DNA of 64,000 nt. It comes from Tachypleus tridentatus. Taxonomy: Eukaryota > Arthropoda > Merostomata > Xiphosura > Limulidae. The notes beneath the pieces are model-generated. The model was not told the origin of the DNA. It made no database searches and saw only the letters and a list, made by a program, of their open reading frames with translations. The stretch lies in contig NC_134829.1 of the NCBI RefSeq assembly GCF_004210375.1, positions 57,900,107-57,964,106 of the forward strand, in the 5' to 3' direction. The translations under genes and the position numbers were made by a program. This document shows, one piece after another, positions 37,965-49,690 of the stretch (positions are counted from its first letter, which is position 1; each line of letters begins with the position of its first letter).

Positions 37965-38155
37965 TGGACATTTCACACGTGGACAGTCATATAAATGTTC
38001 CACGTAATTTTGATGAGAGTGTTATCCAGTCACGTGCACGTCACGAATCAGGAACACTCAACCATAATCACCATCAAGGGTCTCTTCAGGACATGTCGGG
38101 TTCACGAGCCGCAGGTCACAAGTTACCTAGCAACAGCCCTACGGATGATGAACAG
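37965..38155 (+). CDS. pclo-like: Piccolo-like exon 12, linker
   Basis: Acceptor GTGGGTTCCAG, donor GTGGGT, 191 nt, phase 1 in and 0 out. Reads VDISHVDSHINVPRNFDESV and ends LPSNSPTDDEQ, with a His-rich stretch (HNHHQG). Polar linker between PDZ and C2A. The phase match on the 5' side supports the call; no domain evidence of its own. Confidence 0.78.
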
Positions 38156-38860
38156 GTGGGTTATAATATATATATTAGTGATGGGGTGGAGATGGGAGAT
38201 CATGACACGAGAGCAAAATAATACGCACAAAAAGTATAAATGATAAAAATGAGATAATAGACAAATAGGGTAAAAATGATAATGGAATATAATAAAGAAG
38301 GAACTGCAGACAGTATAATACAGTATACACCAAATGGTGTACCTTACAAGTCTGGACTAATAACTCCACAAACATTTCGAGCTAAAAGGTTTTATCAGAT
38401 TCCACTATCATCCCACAACTATCACAAATTTTTGTAATATTTAATCATAAAAACCAAAGAAATATAACAAAGAGATTTAAGGATAATGAATTTATCGTTT
38501 TTTCAGTGTTACTTACTTACATGAATAGGAACTTAAATGTATCTGAACTAAAGATACATTCGAAATTTTAAAAAATAACACATAATTTTCAAAGCTATGC
38601 TTTAAACGTCGAAAGTTGACGAAGCTTTAAACAAACCAATAGACATAAGATTTTTATTAAATTACGTAAACTGTATATTTCTTACAATGTTTGTTTGTTT
38701 TTAACCTTGATTTGGAATCCAAAATGGGCAAATTAAGAAATCTGTCAAAACCATTTGTAATTTATATGGTTTTTATTACAAATATGTGAAAATCCATCGC
38801 TAATCGCTAAATAAAAAACCTATGTAGGGCTGGCTAATGTGCATGATAAAAACAGAACCA

Positions 38861-39492
38861 AACAACATAGGAATGAGAGTGGATATAATCTGTCATGTGA
38901 TCATCAGACGGATCACGTGATATATTCAGTTCCATTACAAACAAGATAGGAATGAGAGTGGACATTGTCTGCCATGTGATCATCAGACGGAACACGTGAT
39001 ATATTCAGTTCCATTACAAACAAGATAGGAATGAAAGTGGACATTGTCTGCCATGTGATCATCAGACGGAACACGTGATATATTCACTTCCATTCCAAAC
39101 AAGATATAAATGAGAGTGGACATTGTCTGCCATGTGATCACCAGACGGATCACGTGATATATTCAATTCCATTCCAAACAAGATAGGAATTAGAGTGGAC
39201 ATTTTCTGCCATGTGATCATCAGACAGATCACGTGATATATTCACTTCCATTCCAAACAAGATAGGAATGAGAGTGGACATTTTCTGCCATGTGATCATC
39301 AGACAGGTCACGTGATATGTTCACTTCCATTCCAAACAAGATAGGAATGAGAGTGGACATTTTCTGCCATGTGATCATCAGACAGGTCACGTGATATGTT
39401 CACTTCCATTCCAAACAAGATAGGAATGAGAGTGGACATTTTCTGCCATGTGATCATCAGACAGATCACGTGATATGTTCACTTCCTTTCCT
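38861..39492. repeat. 80-bp tandem array, 8 copies, each with a CACGTG
   Basis: Unit AACAAGATAGGAATGAGAGT, then GGACATT, TGCCATGTGATCATCAGAC and CACGTGATAT. All eight copies keep the palindrome CACGTG (an E-box core). Located in intron 12. Confidence 0.94.
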
Positions 39493-39820
39493 GTCTTGTT
39501 TGGTTCTCTTTTTCAAGATGACTGGCCAGCCGTACATGAGTTTTTATTTGGTGATACATTTTCCTAATACCTGTATACTTTTCATAAGGTGGCGCACGTG
39601 AGTTAACAGGTTATACAGTGTAACTAAAGCTTTATAGATTTTACATGTAAAACAATAAAACAGGTAGTCAGACATCGTGAAGACTGCATTACTCTACCAA
39701 GTAATGATAAAATTATAGTTACTACTAGAACTGTCTGGTGATGAAAATAAGAAAACTTAGTTTTGGTTGTTCGCCAGTTTTCGACACTTGCTAAACAGTG
39801 ATGTATATATACATATGTGG

Positions 39821-40911
39821 CAACTATACCAGGTAAGGCTTGATATCTAGCTTCTGATGACCAACTATACCAGGTCAGGCTTGATATCTAGCTTCTGATG
39901 ACCAACTATACCAGGTAAGGCTTGATATCTAGCTTCTGATGACCAACTATACCAGGTCAGGCTTGATATCTAGCTTCTGATGACCAACTATACCAGGTAA
40001 GGCTTGATATCTAGCTTCTGATGACCAACTATACCAGGTCAGGCTTGATATCTAGCTTCTGATGACCAACTATACCAGGTAAGGCTTGATATCTGGCTTC
40101 TGATGACCAACTATACCAGGTAAGGCTTGATATCTAGCTTCTGATGACCAACTATACCAGGTAAGGCTTGATATCTAGCTTCTGATGACCAACTATACCA
40201 GGTAAGGCTTGATATCTAGCTTCTGATGACCAACTATACCAGGTAAGGCTTGATATCTAGCTTCTGATGACCAACTATACCAGGTAAGGCTTGATATCTA
40301 GCTTCTGATGACCAACTATACCAGGTAAGGCTTGATATCTAGCTTCTGATGACCAACTATACCAGGTCAGGCTTGATATCTAGCTTCTGATGACCAACTA
40401 TACCAGGTAAGGCTTGATATCTAGCTTCTGATGACCAACTATACCAGGTAAGGCTTGATATCTAGCTTCTGATGACCAACTATACCAGGTAAGGCTTGAT
40501 ATCTAGCTTCTGATGACCAACTATACCAGGTAAGGCTTGATATCTAGCTTCTGATGACCAACTATACCAGGTAAGGCTTGATATCTAGCTTCTGATGACC
40601 AACTATACCAGGTCAGGCTTGATATCTAGCTTCTGATGACCAACTATACCAGGTAGGCTTGATATCTAGCTTCTGATGACCAACTATACCAGGTCAGGCT
40701 TGATATCTAGCTTCTGATGACCAACTATACCAGGTCAGGCTTGATATCTAGCTTCTGATGACCAACTATACCAGGTAAGGCTTGATATCTGGCTTCTGAT
40801 GACCAACTATACCAGGTCGGAAGCGATATCTAGCTTACCAGGTGGAAGGCGATATCTAGCTTCTGATGACCAACTATACCAGGTAAGGCTTGATATCAGC
40901 TTCTGATGACC
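39821..40911. repeat. 41-bp array with consensus splice donors, about 26 copies
   Basis: Unit CAACTATACCAGGTAAGGCT followed by TGATATCTAGCTTCTGATGAC. Most copies carry CCAGGTAAGG, a near-perfect 5' splice site; others have CCAGGTCAGG, alternating in the first part. The last units are shortened and scrambled (about 40820-40911). Confidence 0.95.
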
Positions 40912-41191
40912 TGTAGAAGAAAAATCCAAATGACTTGCGTATTGCTTTAATACTGGCGTCAGTGACATCCATGCACAGACAATGCTAGTGCACTCTCTGA
41001 TAATTATGTATTTATTTTTAGTTATGCCTTATTTAACAGTTGTACATGTAATGTTTATTATATATTAACTAGAAGCACACTTTAAGACGAAGAAATAGAT
41101 CTCAGTGTTGTGCATTTCTGTTTATTAGTTGTAATTATACATCAGTTCAGTGTTATTCTGAATACGTTGTAAGTTTTATTTCATCTTTCAG

Positions 41192-41230
41192 TCTAAGCTC
41201 CAAGCCCAACACATAGCCGGTGAAATAAAG
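41192..41230 (+). CDS. pclo-like: Piccolo-like exon 13, lead-in to C2A, with donor/phase problem
   Basis: Acceptor TCATCTTTCAG. Reads SKLQAQHIAGEIK, and GEIK joined to IQV of exon 14 matches the GEI-x-LQ start of the Piccolo C2A. If the donor is the consensus GTAAGT at 41230 the exon is 38 nt and ends in phase 2, but exon 14 is open only in phase 0. To keep the frame the G at 41230 must be exonic, which leaves a TAAGTA intron start. A lost G at AAAG/GTAAGT would explain this. The same AAAGTAAGTAC is repeated through the following 49-bp array. Confidence 0.72.
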
Positions 41231-42068
41231 TAAGTACAACACATAATACTATAACAACTTCACGTGTTGTATACTAAAGTAAGTACAACACATAATACTA
41301 TTACAACTTTACGTGTTATATACTAAAGTAAGTACAACACATAATACTATTACAACTTCACGTGTTATATACTAAAGTAAGTACAACACATAATACTATA
41401 ACAACTTCACGTGTTATATACTAAAGTAAGTTACAACACATAATACTATTACAACTTCACGTGTTATATACTAAAGTAAGTACAACACATAATACTATTA
41501 CAACTTCACGTGTTATATACTAAAGTAAGTACAACACACATAATACTATTACAACTTTACGTGTTATATACTAAAGTAAATTACAACACATAATACTATT
41601 ACAACTTTACGTGTTATATACTAAAGTAAGTTACAACACATAATACTATTACAACTTCACGTGTTATATACTAAAGTAAGTACAACACATAATACTATAT
41701 AACTTCACGTGTTGTATACTAAAGTAAGTACAACACATAATACTATAACCAACTTCGTGTTGTTTGTATGCTAAAGTAAGTACAACACATAATGCAATAA
41801 CAACTTCACGTGTTATATATAAAGTAAAGTACAACACATAATACTATAACAACTTCACGTGTTATATACTAAAGTAAGTACAACACATAATACTATAACA
41901 ACTTCACGTGTTATATACTAAAGTAAGTACAACACATAATACTATAACAACTTCACGTGTTGTATACTAAAGTAATTACAACACATAATACTATAACAAC
42001 TTCACGTGTTATATACTAAAGTAAGTACAACGCATAATACTATTACAACTTCACGTGTTATATACTAA
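41222..42068. repeat. 49-bp array seeded by the exon 13 boundary, about 17 copies
   Basis: Starts at the exon 13 end (AATAAAGTAAGTACAACAC) and repeats CTAAAGTAAGTACAACACAT, AATACTAT and CAACTTCACGTGTTATATA. Nearly all copies keep GTAAGTAC. Small indels (GTAAGTTAC, GTAAATTAC) occur. The array fills half of intron 13. Confidence 0.95.
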
Positions 42069-42415
42069 TTAATTAACAGTGGTTCTCTAAACAGCTTACG
42101 AAGATGTATTGAAACAATTAATTATTGTATGGCTCCGAACTATATAAACATAGTAATAATCCGAAGATAAGTTAATCTTCAAGGGTCATTTTCCAACCGG
42201 AAGATTTATATACAAACTAATATTAAAGTTAAGGAACCCGGAAATTTCAATTAAACCAATAAAGTATATTATTGGTGATACTATTATTATTTTAATGGAC
42301 GTCTTTATTAAAGTATTATGTGTTATATTTATCTAATCACTATACATTTTTTTATCTCTCTTTAATTTTGCTTCTCTAATTGTTCAATTAACTGTTGTAT
42401 TTAAATCAATCGTAT

Positions 42416-42551
42416 CATTAATCGAAACGTTAATGTGGTGTTCAGCACAATAACTAGTTTCTTGTTAAACTAAAGCTTGTTAACATTAATCGAAACGTTA
42501 ATGTGGTGTTCAGCAGAATAACTAGTTTCTTGTTAAACTAAAGCTTGTTAA
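42416..42551. repeat. 68-bp tandem duplication
   Basis: CATTAATCGAAACGTTAATG starts at 42416 and again at 42484; both copies run through TAACTAGTTTCTTGTTAAAC and differ by one base (AGCACAATAAC versus AGCAGAATAAC). The rest of 42069-42857 holds nothing I recognise. Confidence 0.9.
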
Positions 42552-42857
42552 CACGACTATCTAACCAGTGAAATTAATTTATTTTAATGTCGTTGTAACT
42601 CTGAACTTTTCTACAATTTTTTAAATAGTTAAAGGTAAATCAGTTGCGTAGATTTCAGGTTTCTCAGGTGTGTTTTAACAGAGATCTGTGGCGACATTTT
42701 TTGCTCACATATCAAATTTGAGAAGCTTTTAAAGATACCTATGATAAAATGTATGTATATTACCGATTCAGATGTGTTTTTATGGAGATACATTGGGAAT
42801 ATTTATAATTTGTATTTCAATAGAAGTGCGTAACGAAGTTGGTTACTTATATTTCAG

Positions 42858-42991
42858 ATTCAAGTGTGTTTTGACTCCAAAGCATCTATACTATATGTTA
42901 CCATTGTAAAAGCACGAAACCTGGAAACATCGAGGGACAACAGCGGCTTTCCAGATCCATTTGTAAAATGTTATATTTTGCCCGGAAGACG
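42858..42991 (+). CDS. pclo-like: Piccolo-like exon 14, N-terminal half of C2A domain
   Basis: Acceptor CTTATATTTCAG, donor GTATGT, 134 nt, phase 0 in and 2 out. Encodes IQVCFDSKASILYVTIVKAR, then NLETSRDNSGFPDPFVKCYI and LPGR. This is strands 1-3 of a type-I C2 domain. The loop-1 aspartates (the D in RDN and the D in PDPF) that bind Ca2+ in C2 domains are present. The other Ca2+ ligands lie in exons not found in the window. LPGR matches Piccolo/RIM. This is the last exon seen before the 39-bp array and the gap. Confidence 0.91.
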
Positions 42992-43224
42992 GTATGTTTC
43001 CAGAGGAATATTTATGATGAGATTTAAAGAAATGTAACTAATTTTCCATTATGAAAGTGATAATCTTGTACGTCAAGAAACTGTAAACATTGTTGTCTTG
43101 ATTTGGTAAAATATACAACAATAACCATTTCTTAAAGGATCATTGTATCCTCTGTCTGATAATGTACTGTGAACGTGCTTTATCAGAGAATGTACTCATG
43201 TGAACGTCGCTTTCTTCTTTTCCT

Positions 43225-44066
43225 TGGAATATAGTAGTGTACAGATTTATTAAAACACCACATTGGTATACAGTAGTGTACAGACTTACTAAAACACCAC
43301 ATTGGTATATAGTAGTGTACAGGTTTATTAAAACACCACATTGGTATACAGTAGTGTACAGATTTATTAAAACACCACATTGGTATACAGTAGTGTACAG
43401 ATTTATTAAAACACCACATTGGTATACAGTAGTGTACAGATTTATTAAAACACCACATTGGTATACAGTAGTGTACAGATTTATTATAACACCACATTGG
43501 TATACAGTAGTGTACAGACTTACTAAAACACCACATTGGTATATAGTAGTGTACAGGTTTATTAAAACACCACATTGCTATACAGTAGTGTACAGATTTA
43601 TTAAAACACCACATTGGTATACAGTAGTGTGTACAGATTTATTAAAACACCACATTGGTATACAGTAGTGTACAGATTTATTAAAACACCACATTGGTAT
43701 ACAGTAGTGTACAGATTTATTAAAACACCACATTGGTATACAGTAGTGTACAGATTTACTAAAACACCACATTGGTATACAGTAGTGTACAAATTTACTA
43801 AAACACCACATTGGTATACAGTAGTGTACAGATTTATTAAAACACCACATTGGTATACAGTGGTGTACAGATTTATTAAAACACTACATTGGTATACAGT
43901 AGTGTACAGATTTACTAAAACACCACATTGGTATACAGTAGTGTACAGATTTATTAAAACACCACATTGGTATACAGTAGTGTACAGATTTATTAAAACA
44001 CCACATTGGTATACAGTAGTGTACAGATTTATTAAAAACACCACATTGGTATACAGTAGTGTACAA
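43225..44066. repeat. 39-bp satellite array, about 21 copies
   Basis: Unit ACAGATTTATTAAAACACCA followed by CATTGGTATACAGTAGTGT. Period divisible by three, so open frames appear on both strands (plus YRFIKTPHWYTVV) without coding meaning. It follows exon 14 and lies just left of the gap. A diverged unit is seen again near 44123-44147. Confidence 0.96.
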
Positions 44067-44337
44067 ATGGATACAGTGAAACAAGAACATTGTATTTTAG
44101 AATGCACAGGGTAAAACATTAAAATTGGTATACATTAGTGTACAAATGAGTATTGTATTACTTGCATTCATGATTTTAATGTTACACATTTAATTAATTA
44201 AACATTTCTAGAGAAGAACATCACATAATTACCCATAGTTTATTACGTAACTATCTGTCAACAATGCTAATATAACTAAAAATAGCGCTGTAACATTGCT
44301 ACCTGTGGCTGTCTTTAGTCTCTGTAACAGTCATCAC

Positions 44338-44837
44338 NNNNNNNNNNNNNNNNNNNNNNNNNNNNNNNNNNNNNNNNNNNNNNNNNNNNNNNNNNNNNNN
44401 NNNNNNNNNNNNNNNNNNNNNNNNNNNNNNNNNNNNNNNNNNNNNNNNNNNNNNNNNNNNNNNNNNNNNNNNNNNNNNNNNNNNNNNNNNNNNNNNNNNN
44501 NNNNNNNNNNNNNNNNNNNNNNNNNNNNNNNNNNNNNNNNNNNNNNNNNNNNNNNNNNNNNNNNNNNNNNNNNNNNNNNNNNNNNNNNNNNNNNNNNNNN
44601 NNNNNNNNNNNNNNNNNNNNNNNNNNNNNNNNNNNNNNNNNNNNNNNNNNNNNNNNNNNNNNNNNNNNNNNNNNNNNNNNNNNNNNNNNNNNNNNNNNNN
44701 NNNNNNNNNNNNNNNNNNNNNNNNNNNNNNNNNNNNNNNNNNNNNNNNNNNNNNNNNNNNNNNNNNNNNNNNNNNNNNNNNNNNNNNNNNNNNNNNNNNN
44801 NNNNNNNNNNNNNNNNNNNNNNNNNNNNNNNNNNNNN
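44338..44837. other. Assembly gap of exactly 500 N
   Basis: A run of 500 N between the end of the first contig and the second. The round number points to a fixed-size scaffolding gap, so the true distance, and possibly the order and orientation, are not known. Repeats close to both edges fit a contig break. Confidence 0.99.
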
Positions 44838-44933
44838 GTTTAACACAAAAGATTTGAATTCATTGTTTCCAAATTGTAATTTCATTAAACAATTAACGAT
44901 TAGTGTTTACGTTTCTAACACATCATATTTGTT

Positions 44934-45188
44934 AGGCCCCGGCATGGCCAGGTGGTTAAGGCGTTCGACTCGTAATCCGAAGGTCGTGGGTTCGAATGCC
45001 GGTCGCACCAAACATGCTCGCCCTTTCAGCCGTGGGGGTGTTATAATGTGACGGTCAATCCCTCTATTCGTTGGTAAAGAGTAGCCCAAGAGTTGGCGGT
45101 GGGTGGTGATGACTAGCTGCCTTCCCTCTAGTCTTACACTAGCACAGATAACACTCGAGTAGCTTTGTGCGAAATTAAAAAACAAATC
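44934..45188 (+). mobile_element. SINE family 1, with internal deletion
   Basis: GGCATGGCCAGGTGGTTAAG head directly after the gap; the tail lacks the CTGCTAAATTAGGGACGG segment. Confidence 0.9.
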
Positions 45189-46339
45189 AATGTGATACTA
45201 AACGGCACTTTTTTTCAAATTCTTAACATTTTCCGCTTCGAATAAGTTAATTAAAATTTTCGCTAGTTTTGAAAGTGTTTAATGTACAATCTCTTATAAT
45301 ATGTTTATATTATAATGTAAATATGTTTATATTAGTTTTACAATTTTATTTATAAATAAATTGCACACGTTATTTGCCTTGTTTTCAAAATGTTAATTTA
45401 TTTGGAACATATTAAATAATGATTTTATTTGTAAAAAAAATGTACTGTTTTGTGGTGTTACCAATTCAGTCTATATAAATTTGTAACATCGAGGTCAACA
45501 GTGACGTAACAAGGTTCTTCTCGAGGAAAAGAACACAGAATTTTAAGGAAGACCAATACATTAAAAACTGAAACTGATATAACTTTTTAATAAATTTCTC
45601 GTTAAAACAAATCAAATGTAATAGTGTTTAAGAAGTTTTATTTATTTTTATTAAATGATACAAAACGAGTTTATTATTTATAAACGCTAAAAAAATAATA
45701 TGTAATTTATATGCCTAGGTTTTCAGGGAGGATGCTGACCCTCTTGGGCTATCTTGCGCTACACCTCTGAAGTCCAGACACACAACGAGAACTAGTTAAC
45801 GAGCTAGTCCTAGTAGAGATCCAACTTGCATCAGATAGACATAAGCACTTCCTAGTCAGTTTTCATCAGTTTTCCATTGGGATTTTGAACACTTTCCAGA
45901 TGTAAAGAAAACGTCTGTGTCTAGATGATATACGGTGTATCTGATACAACATGATCGATTTTGTGATCGGAACCAGAGTAGATTAGGAAAGGAAGTAAAA
46001 ACACTTTTCAAGACGGTGCTACATTTCCAAAACAAAGGATTAATTCTCTATGAAACAATAATATTTATAAAATTGTCTTTGTTGTTTTATTTTCTTACTC
46101 TAGATGGAGCAATATTTCTATGACGTCATTGCATTAGGCTCATTATTATATAAGTGTTTTGAGGAGGAACAGCTAAAGAAATGTACAGACGAAAGAATTA
46201 TCTGATATACAAATAAGTACGTAAACAAGTAGATGCAGCTACATGACTACACCTGAAATTATTATGATACGCTCGTCTATTACAAATCAGTCTTCTGCTG
46301 GCAGTCAACACTTTGTGCGAGCATGTGTCAAAGATAAAT
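45189..46339. other. Unassigned AT-rich region after the gap
   Basis: No exon, SINE or array recognised. 46579-48351, apart from the decayed SINE near 46750 and one diverged 97-bp unit near 47455, is likewise unassigned, as is 48776-49677. Confidence 0.5.
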
Positions 46340-46578
46340 AGTAATCCGAGGGTCGCGGGTTCGAATCTCCGTCACACCAAACATGCTCGCCCTTTCAGCC
46401 GTGGGGCGTTATAACGTCACGGTAAATCCCACTATTCGTTGGTGAAAGAGTAGCCCGAGAGTCGGCGGTGAGTGGTGATGATCATTTGCCTTTCCTCTAG
46501 TCTTACACTGCTGAATTAGGGACGGTTAGCGCAGACAGCTCTCGTGTAGCTTTGCGCAAAATTCAAAACAAACTAAAC
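46340..46578 (+). mobile_element. SINE family 1, 5'-truncated
   Basis: Starts at GTAATCCGAGGGTCGCGGG in the tRNA-like T-arm region and runs to GCGCAAAATTCAAAACAAAC. Confidence 0.9.
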
Positions 46579-46749
46579 AAAGATGAATGTGATGTTAATC
46601 AAAGTGGAAAAATGTATTTTCTTTGTCTTTTGAAAAATCAAACGTGTTAGTTAACGATGTTTATTATTAAACAAAGAATATTCCAGAAATCAGAGATGTC
46701 CTTCTAAATATTTAAACCGGTTCTTTCTTTTGTTATTTATACCTCTAGG

Positions 46750-46845
46750 TGCTTCGTCAATACACGAAAGTTTATAACGCTAAAATTAGAGGTACGACTC
46801 CTGTGATGGACGCGTAACTGATAACTCATTTTGTAATTTTAGTTT
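46750..46845 (+). mobile_element. SINE family 3 copy, heavily decayed
   Basis: GTTTATAACGCTAAAATTAG and GGTACGACTCCTGTGATGGA recall the tRNA-like arms only. Confidence 0.5.
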
Positions 46846-48351
46846 AAACATAAAAAAATACATTGGTATTTAAACAATGTACACTAAATATTATTATATC
46901 ATGGTCGGCCAATGGAAAGCACGATCTTACTCTAAAGCACTTTTGAAAATGCTCTAATCCATCACTTCTAAATTTGGACCGGGTAGTGCAGGTGGCCTTC
47001 AGGTAGCTTAGCACGAAATTCAACAAATAAATGAACTTTTAAAATCTATTTTAGCAGTAATTTTTACTTTATGTAAGATATAAATTGCGACAAACGTTTT
47101 AAAACCTGAGCAGATTTATTAAAACAAAATGCATTTTTTAATGAAACAGATCATTGCACTGTTATTAGAACAAATTTTATTGTGAAACAGAACCACGCAC
47201 ACCGTTCTCTGAACTCAAGGTTGCGTGATGTTATACGTGTCATGTGTAAGCACATAGTGTGTCCACAGACTGTTAGAGCGAAAACTATAAAGTTATCAGT
47301 ATGATCTAGTAAAAATAAGCAAGAAAAAATGTAACTGTTGTAGTTTACATTAGGCTTACTTATGTTGTTAATTGAACCGGTACGTTTAAGCTCAGACTAA
47401 AAGAAAAAAGCTCGTCAGTAACATACACTGCCACCTCTTGTGTTAGTGAACAAAGTATGACATGTAAGTCCTTTGTCCACACGCTAAACAAATTACAAAT
47501 GATATTCTAATATTTTTTGTGCAACGTATTTACTGTTATGCATTTATTTTAATATCTGTATTAATATATACTTAGAAATGCATGTAACGTGTATTGTTAA
47601 ATGTCTGTTGCGAAAGCTCAGCCTGTTTTCTAAATTTGTCGAAGATTTTCGACCATAAGAATCTACCATGTATGATGCGTGTATGTAAAATACTAGTAAC
47701 TACTAGTATTATTTTCAGCTGAATTCTCGATAACCTCGTTCAGTGAGAATAAAAATAGCCATCGCAACACGCGGAGAGACAGTTTAATATTGTTAGTTTG
47801 CTACAATTTTGATAAACGATTATTAGTCAGAAAACTACAGATATTTGATCAAGAACGTTTAAAGATTTTGAATATTATCAACAGTTCAACTTCAGATAAT
47901 TGACTTCGGATGTTCGTATTTCTACGAAGACATTAGATAGCTTCGTCGGAGAAAAGTCAGCTTGTAAACGGCGTGAGGCTAGCCATTAAGAGAAGTGTAA
48001 CAATATCAACATATAATTCGCCCCTCGTGAACCGTTGATAAAATATTCAGTTCCAGACCAAATAGGAGACTCAGTATTGTTTGTAAATTTGTAAAGCTAT
48101 TGTATCTCGACAACTATTTTCAATAACTATTTGTAATAACCGTAATTATAAATCTTATTGTTGTTCGTACATTAAAATACATTTGTGTTGAAAATGAAAA
48201 CTGTGTATCAATGTTGTTGGCAAATATCATAAATGTGATAAATATTGGCACTCAGTTAATATCTAAATTCAAATTTCTGACTACTTGAAATTTTAATACA
48301 TAACATAATAAATCGAAAACTCGCCCGAGATAAATTATAAAGCGTAACACT

Positions 48352-48775
48352 TGGAATAAGATAAACGTCATATTCATCAAGTTCAGCTTATGGACCTGTA
48401 AATCCATTGTCCACACCCTAACCAAGTTATAAGTATTATAATATATCGTGGAATAAGATAAACGTCATATTCATCAGGTTCAGCCTATGGACCTGTAAAC
48501 CCATTGTCCACACCCTAACCAAGTTATAAGTATTATAATATATCGTGGAATAAGATAAACGTCATATTCATCAGGTTCAGCCTTTGGACCTGTAAACCCA
48601 TTGTCCACACCTAACCAAGTTATAAGTATTATAATATATCGTGGAATAAGATAAACGTCATATTCATCAGGTTCAGCCTATGGACCTGTAAACCATCTGT
48701 CCACACCCTAACCAAGTTATAAGTATTATAATGTGATATTATAATATATCTTGGGATAAGATAAATTTTATATTA
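48352..48775. repeat. 97-bp tandem array, 4 copies plus a partial
   Basis: Unit GTGGAATAAGATAAACGTCA, then TATTCATCAGGTTCAGCC and CCATTGTCCACACCCTAACC, ending TATAATATATC. Starts near 48352, 48448, 48545 and 48641. A diverged single unit lies near 47455-47510 (CCTTTGTCCACACGCTAAAC). Confidence 0.9.
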
Positions 48776-49690
48776 GCCACTTAAGAAGTATATTATTTTC
48801 AATTTTATCTAATATTTTCCCAGTGAAATCTATCTTTCTATGAGCAAAATTACTGATTAAATCAAAAAGTTGCATTCTTCAAGTACTGGCCATAATCAAT
48901 AATCAAGCGTGGATCTGTACTGCAAGTTTCAAAATTGAATCTCAATTCTCAAATACAACGTCAATTCACTATTTGTTTTATATTCATCGTGTAAGAAATA
49001 TAATTACTGATGTATAAAGATAATTAGCTGACGTATCTGTTTAACGCAAGGAAAAGTCACAGAAGATAACAAAACAAAAACCGTCTCGTCTCTGACACTC
49101 TTCGTATGGACATCAGAGTGCTCAACAGGTTTTGTAACAATCAGTCCAGCGATTCGACAGTCCTGATCTGACACACACTGAGTGTTGTTGAATAATGATT
49201 TAGATACATGACAAGTGCTCGAATCGTCCCTTATCTACAACACCTACCGCAAGTTCTTGAGTCACTCTAATCGAATATTTGGGTTCTATTGTCATACTTA
49301 TAACGTATCTATGTTTACAAAGCGCGGGATACGGACCGTGGACCTGAGGTTCACAATACGACACGCGAATCTATCGAAGAGTACTTATAAGTTCGTTTTG
49401 TTTCATGTTACTGTCGTTAAACCAAAATTTAATTAGTTTAAGAAAAAAATCTAATTAATCTGTTTTAAAAAACACGCAATAATTCATCATTAAACGTTAA
49501 TCTGTAAACCATTGCCACGTGCATACAACGAGTTTAACTTCGATCACAAGTCATGAACTCAAGAAACGCTACCTGATGTATGTAAGCTGAACTTTTAAAT
49601 CGAAAAATCGTTTTACAGTAATAATAATTGCCTGCAATTAGTAAGCCTCGATTTCGTTTCTTTTGTAAGATAATTTTCGCTTGCGATGTA

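Larger units (their letters stand above)
7160..42991 (+). other. pclo-like: Piccolo/Fife-family active-zone scaffold gene, partial, 14 exons
   Basis: Gene span assembled by eye from exons joined by consensus splice sites with agreeing phases. Domain order seen is disordered Gln/Ser/Pro-rich region, coiled coil, Arg/Tyr-rich linker, PDZ, linker, start of C2A. The PDZ has GGKEIP, GAYIAKI and QVLEWNG, and C2A begins GEIK-IQV followed by KARNL and DPFVK. These are hallmarks of vertebrate Piccolo and insect Fife rather than of a generic PDZ protein. Known family role: large scaffold at the presynaptic active-zone matrix that organises vesicle docking and release. RIM is the nearest alternative, but the GGKEIP/GAYIAKI motif favours Piccolo/Fife. 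Both termini are missing: no zinc finger upstream in this contig, and no C2A end or C2B before the gap. Introns are unusually rich in minisatellites. Confidence 0.88.

Noticed and set aside
43183-44119. Several frames with a 13-residue repeat on both strands
   Set aside because: By-product of the 39-bp array in the intron next to exon 14.
44934-45010. Possible functional tRNA genes at SINE heads
   Set aside because: Each tRNA-like part has mismatched stems and continues into the SINE body and tail; none stands alone as an intact cloverleaf.
44296-45051. Frames running through the N gap
   Set aside because: Most of their length is unknown sequence and the right part is a SINE.
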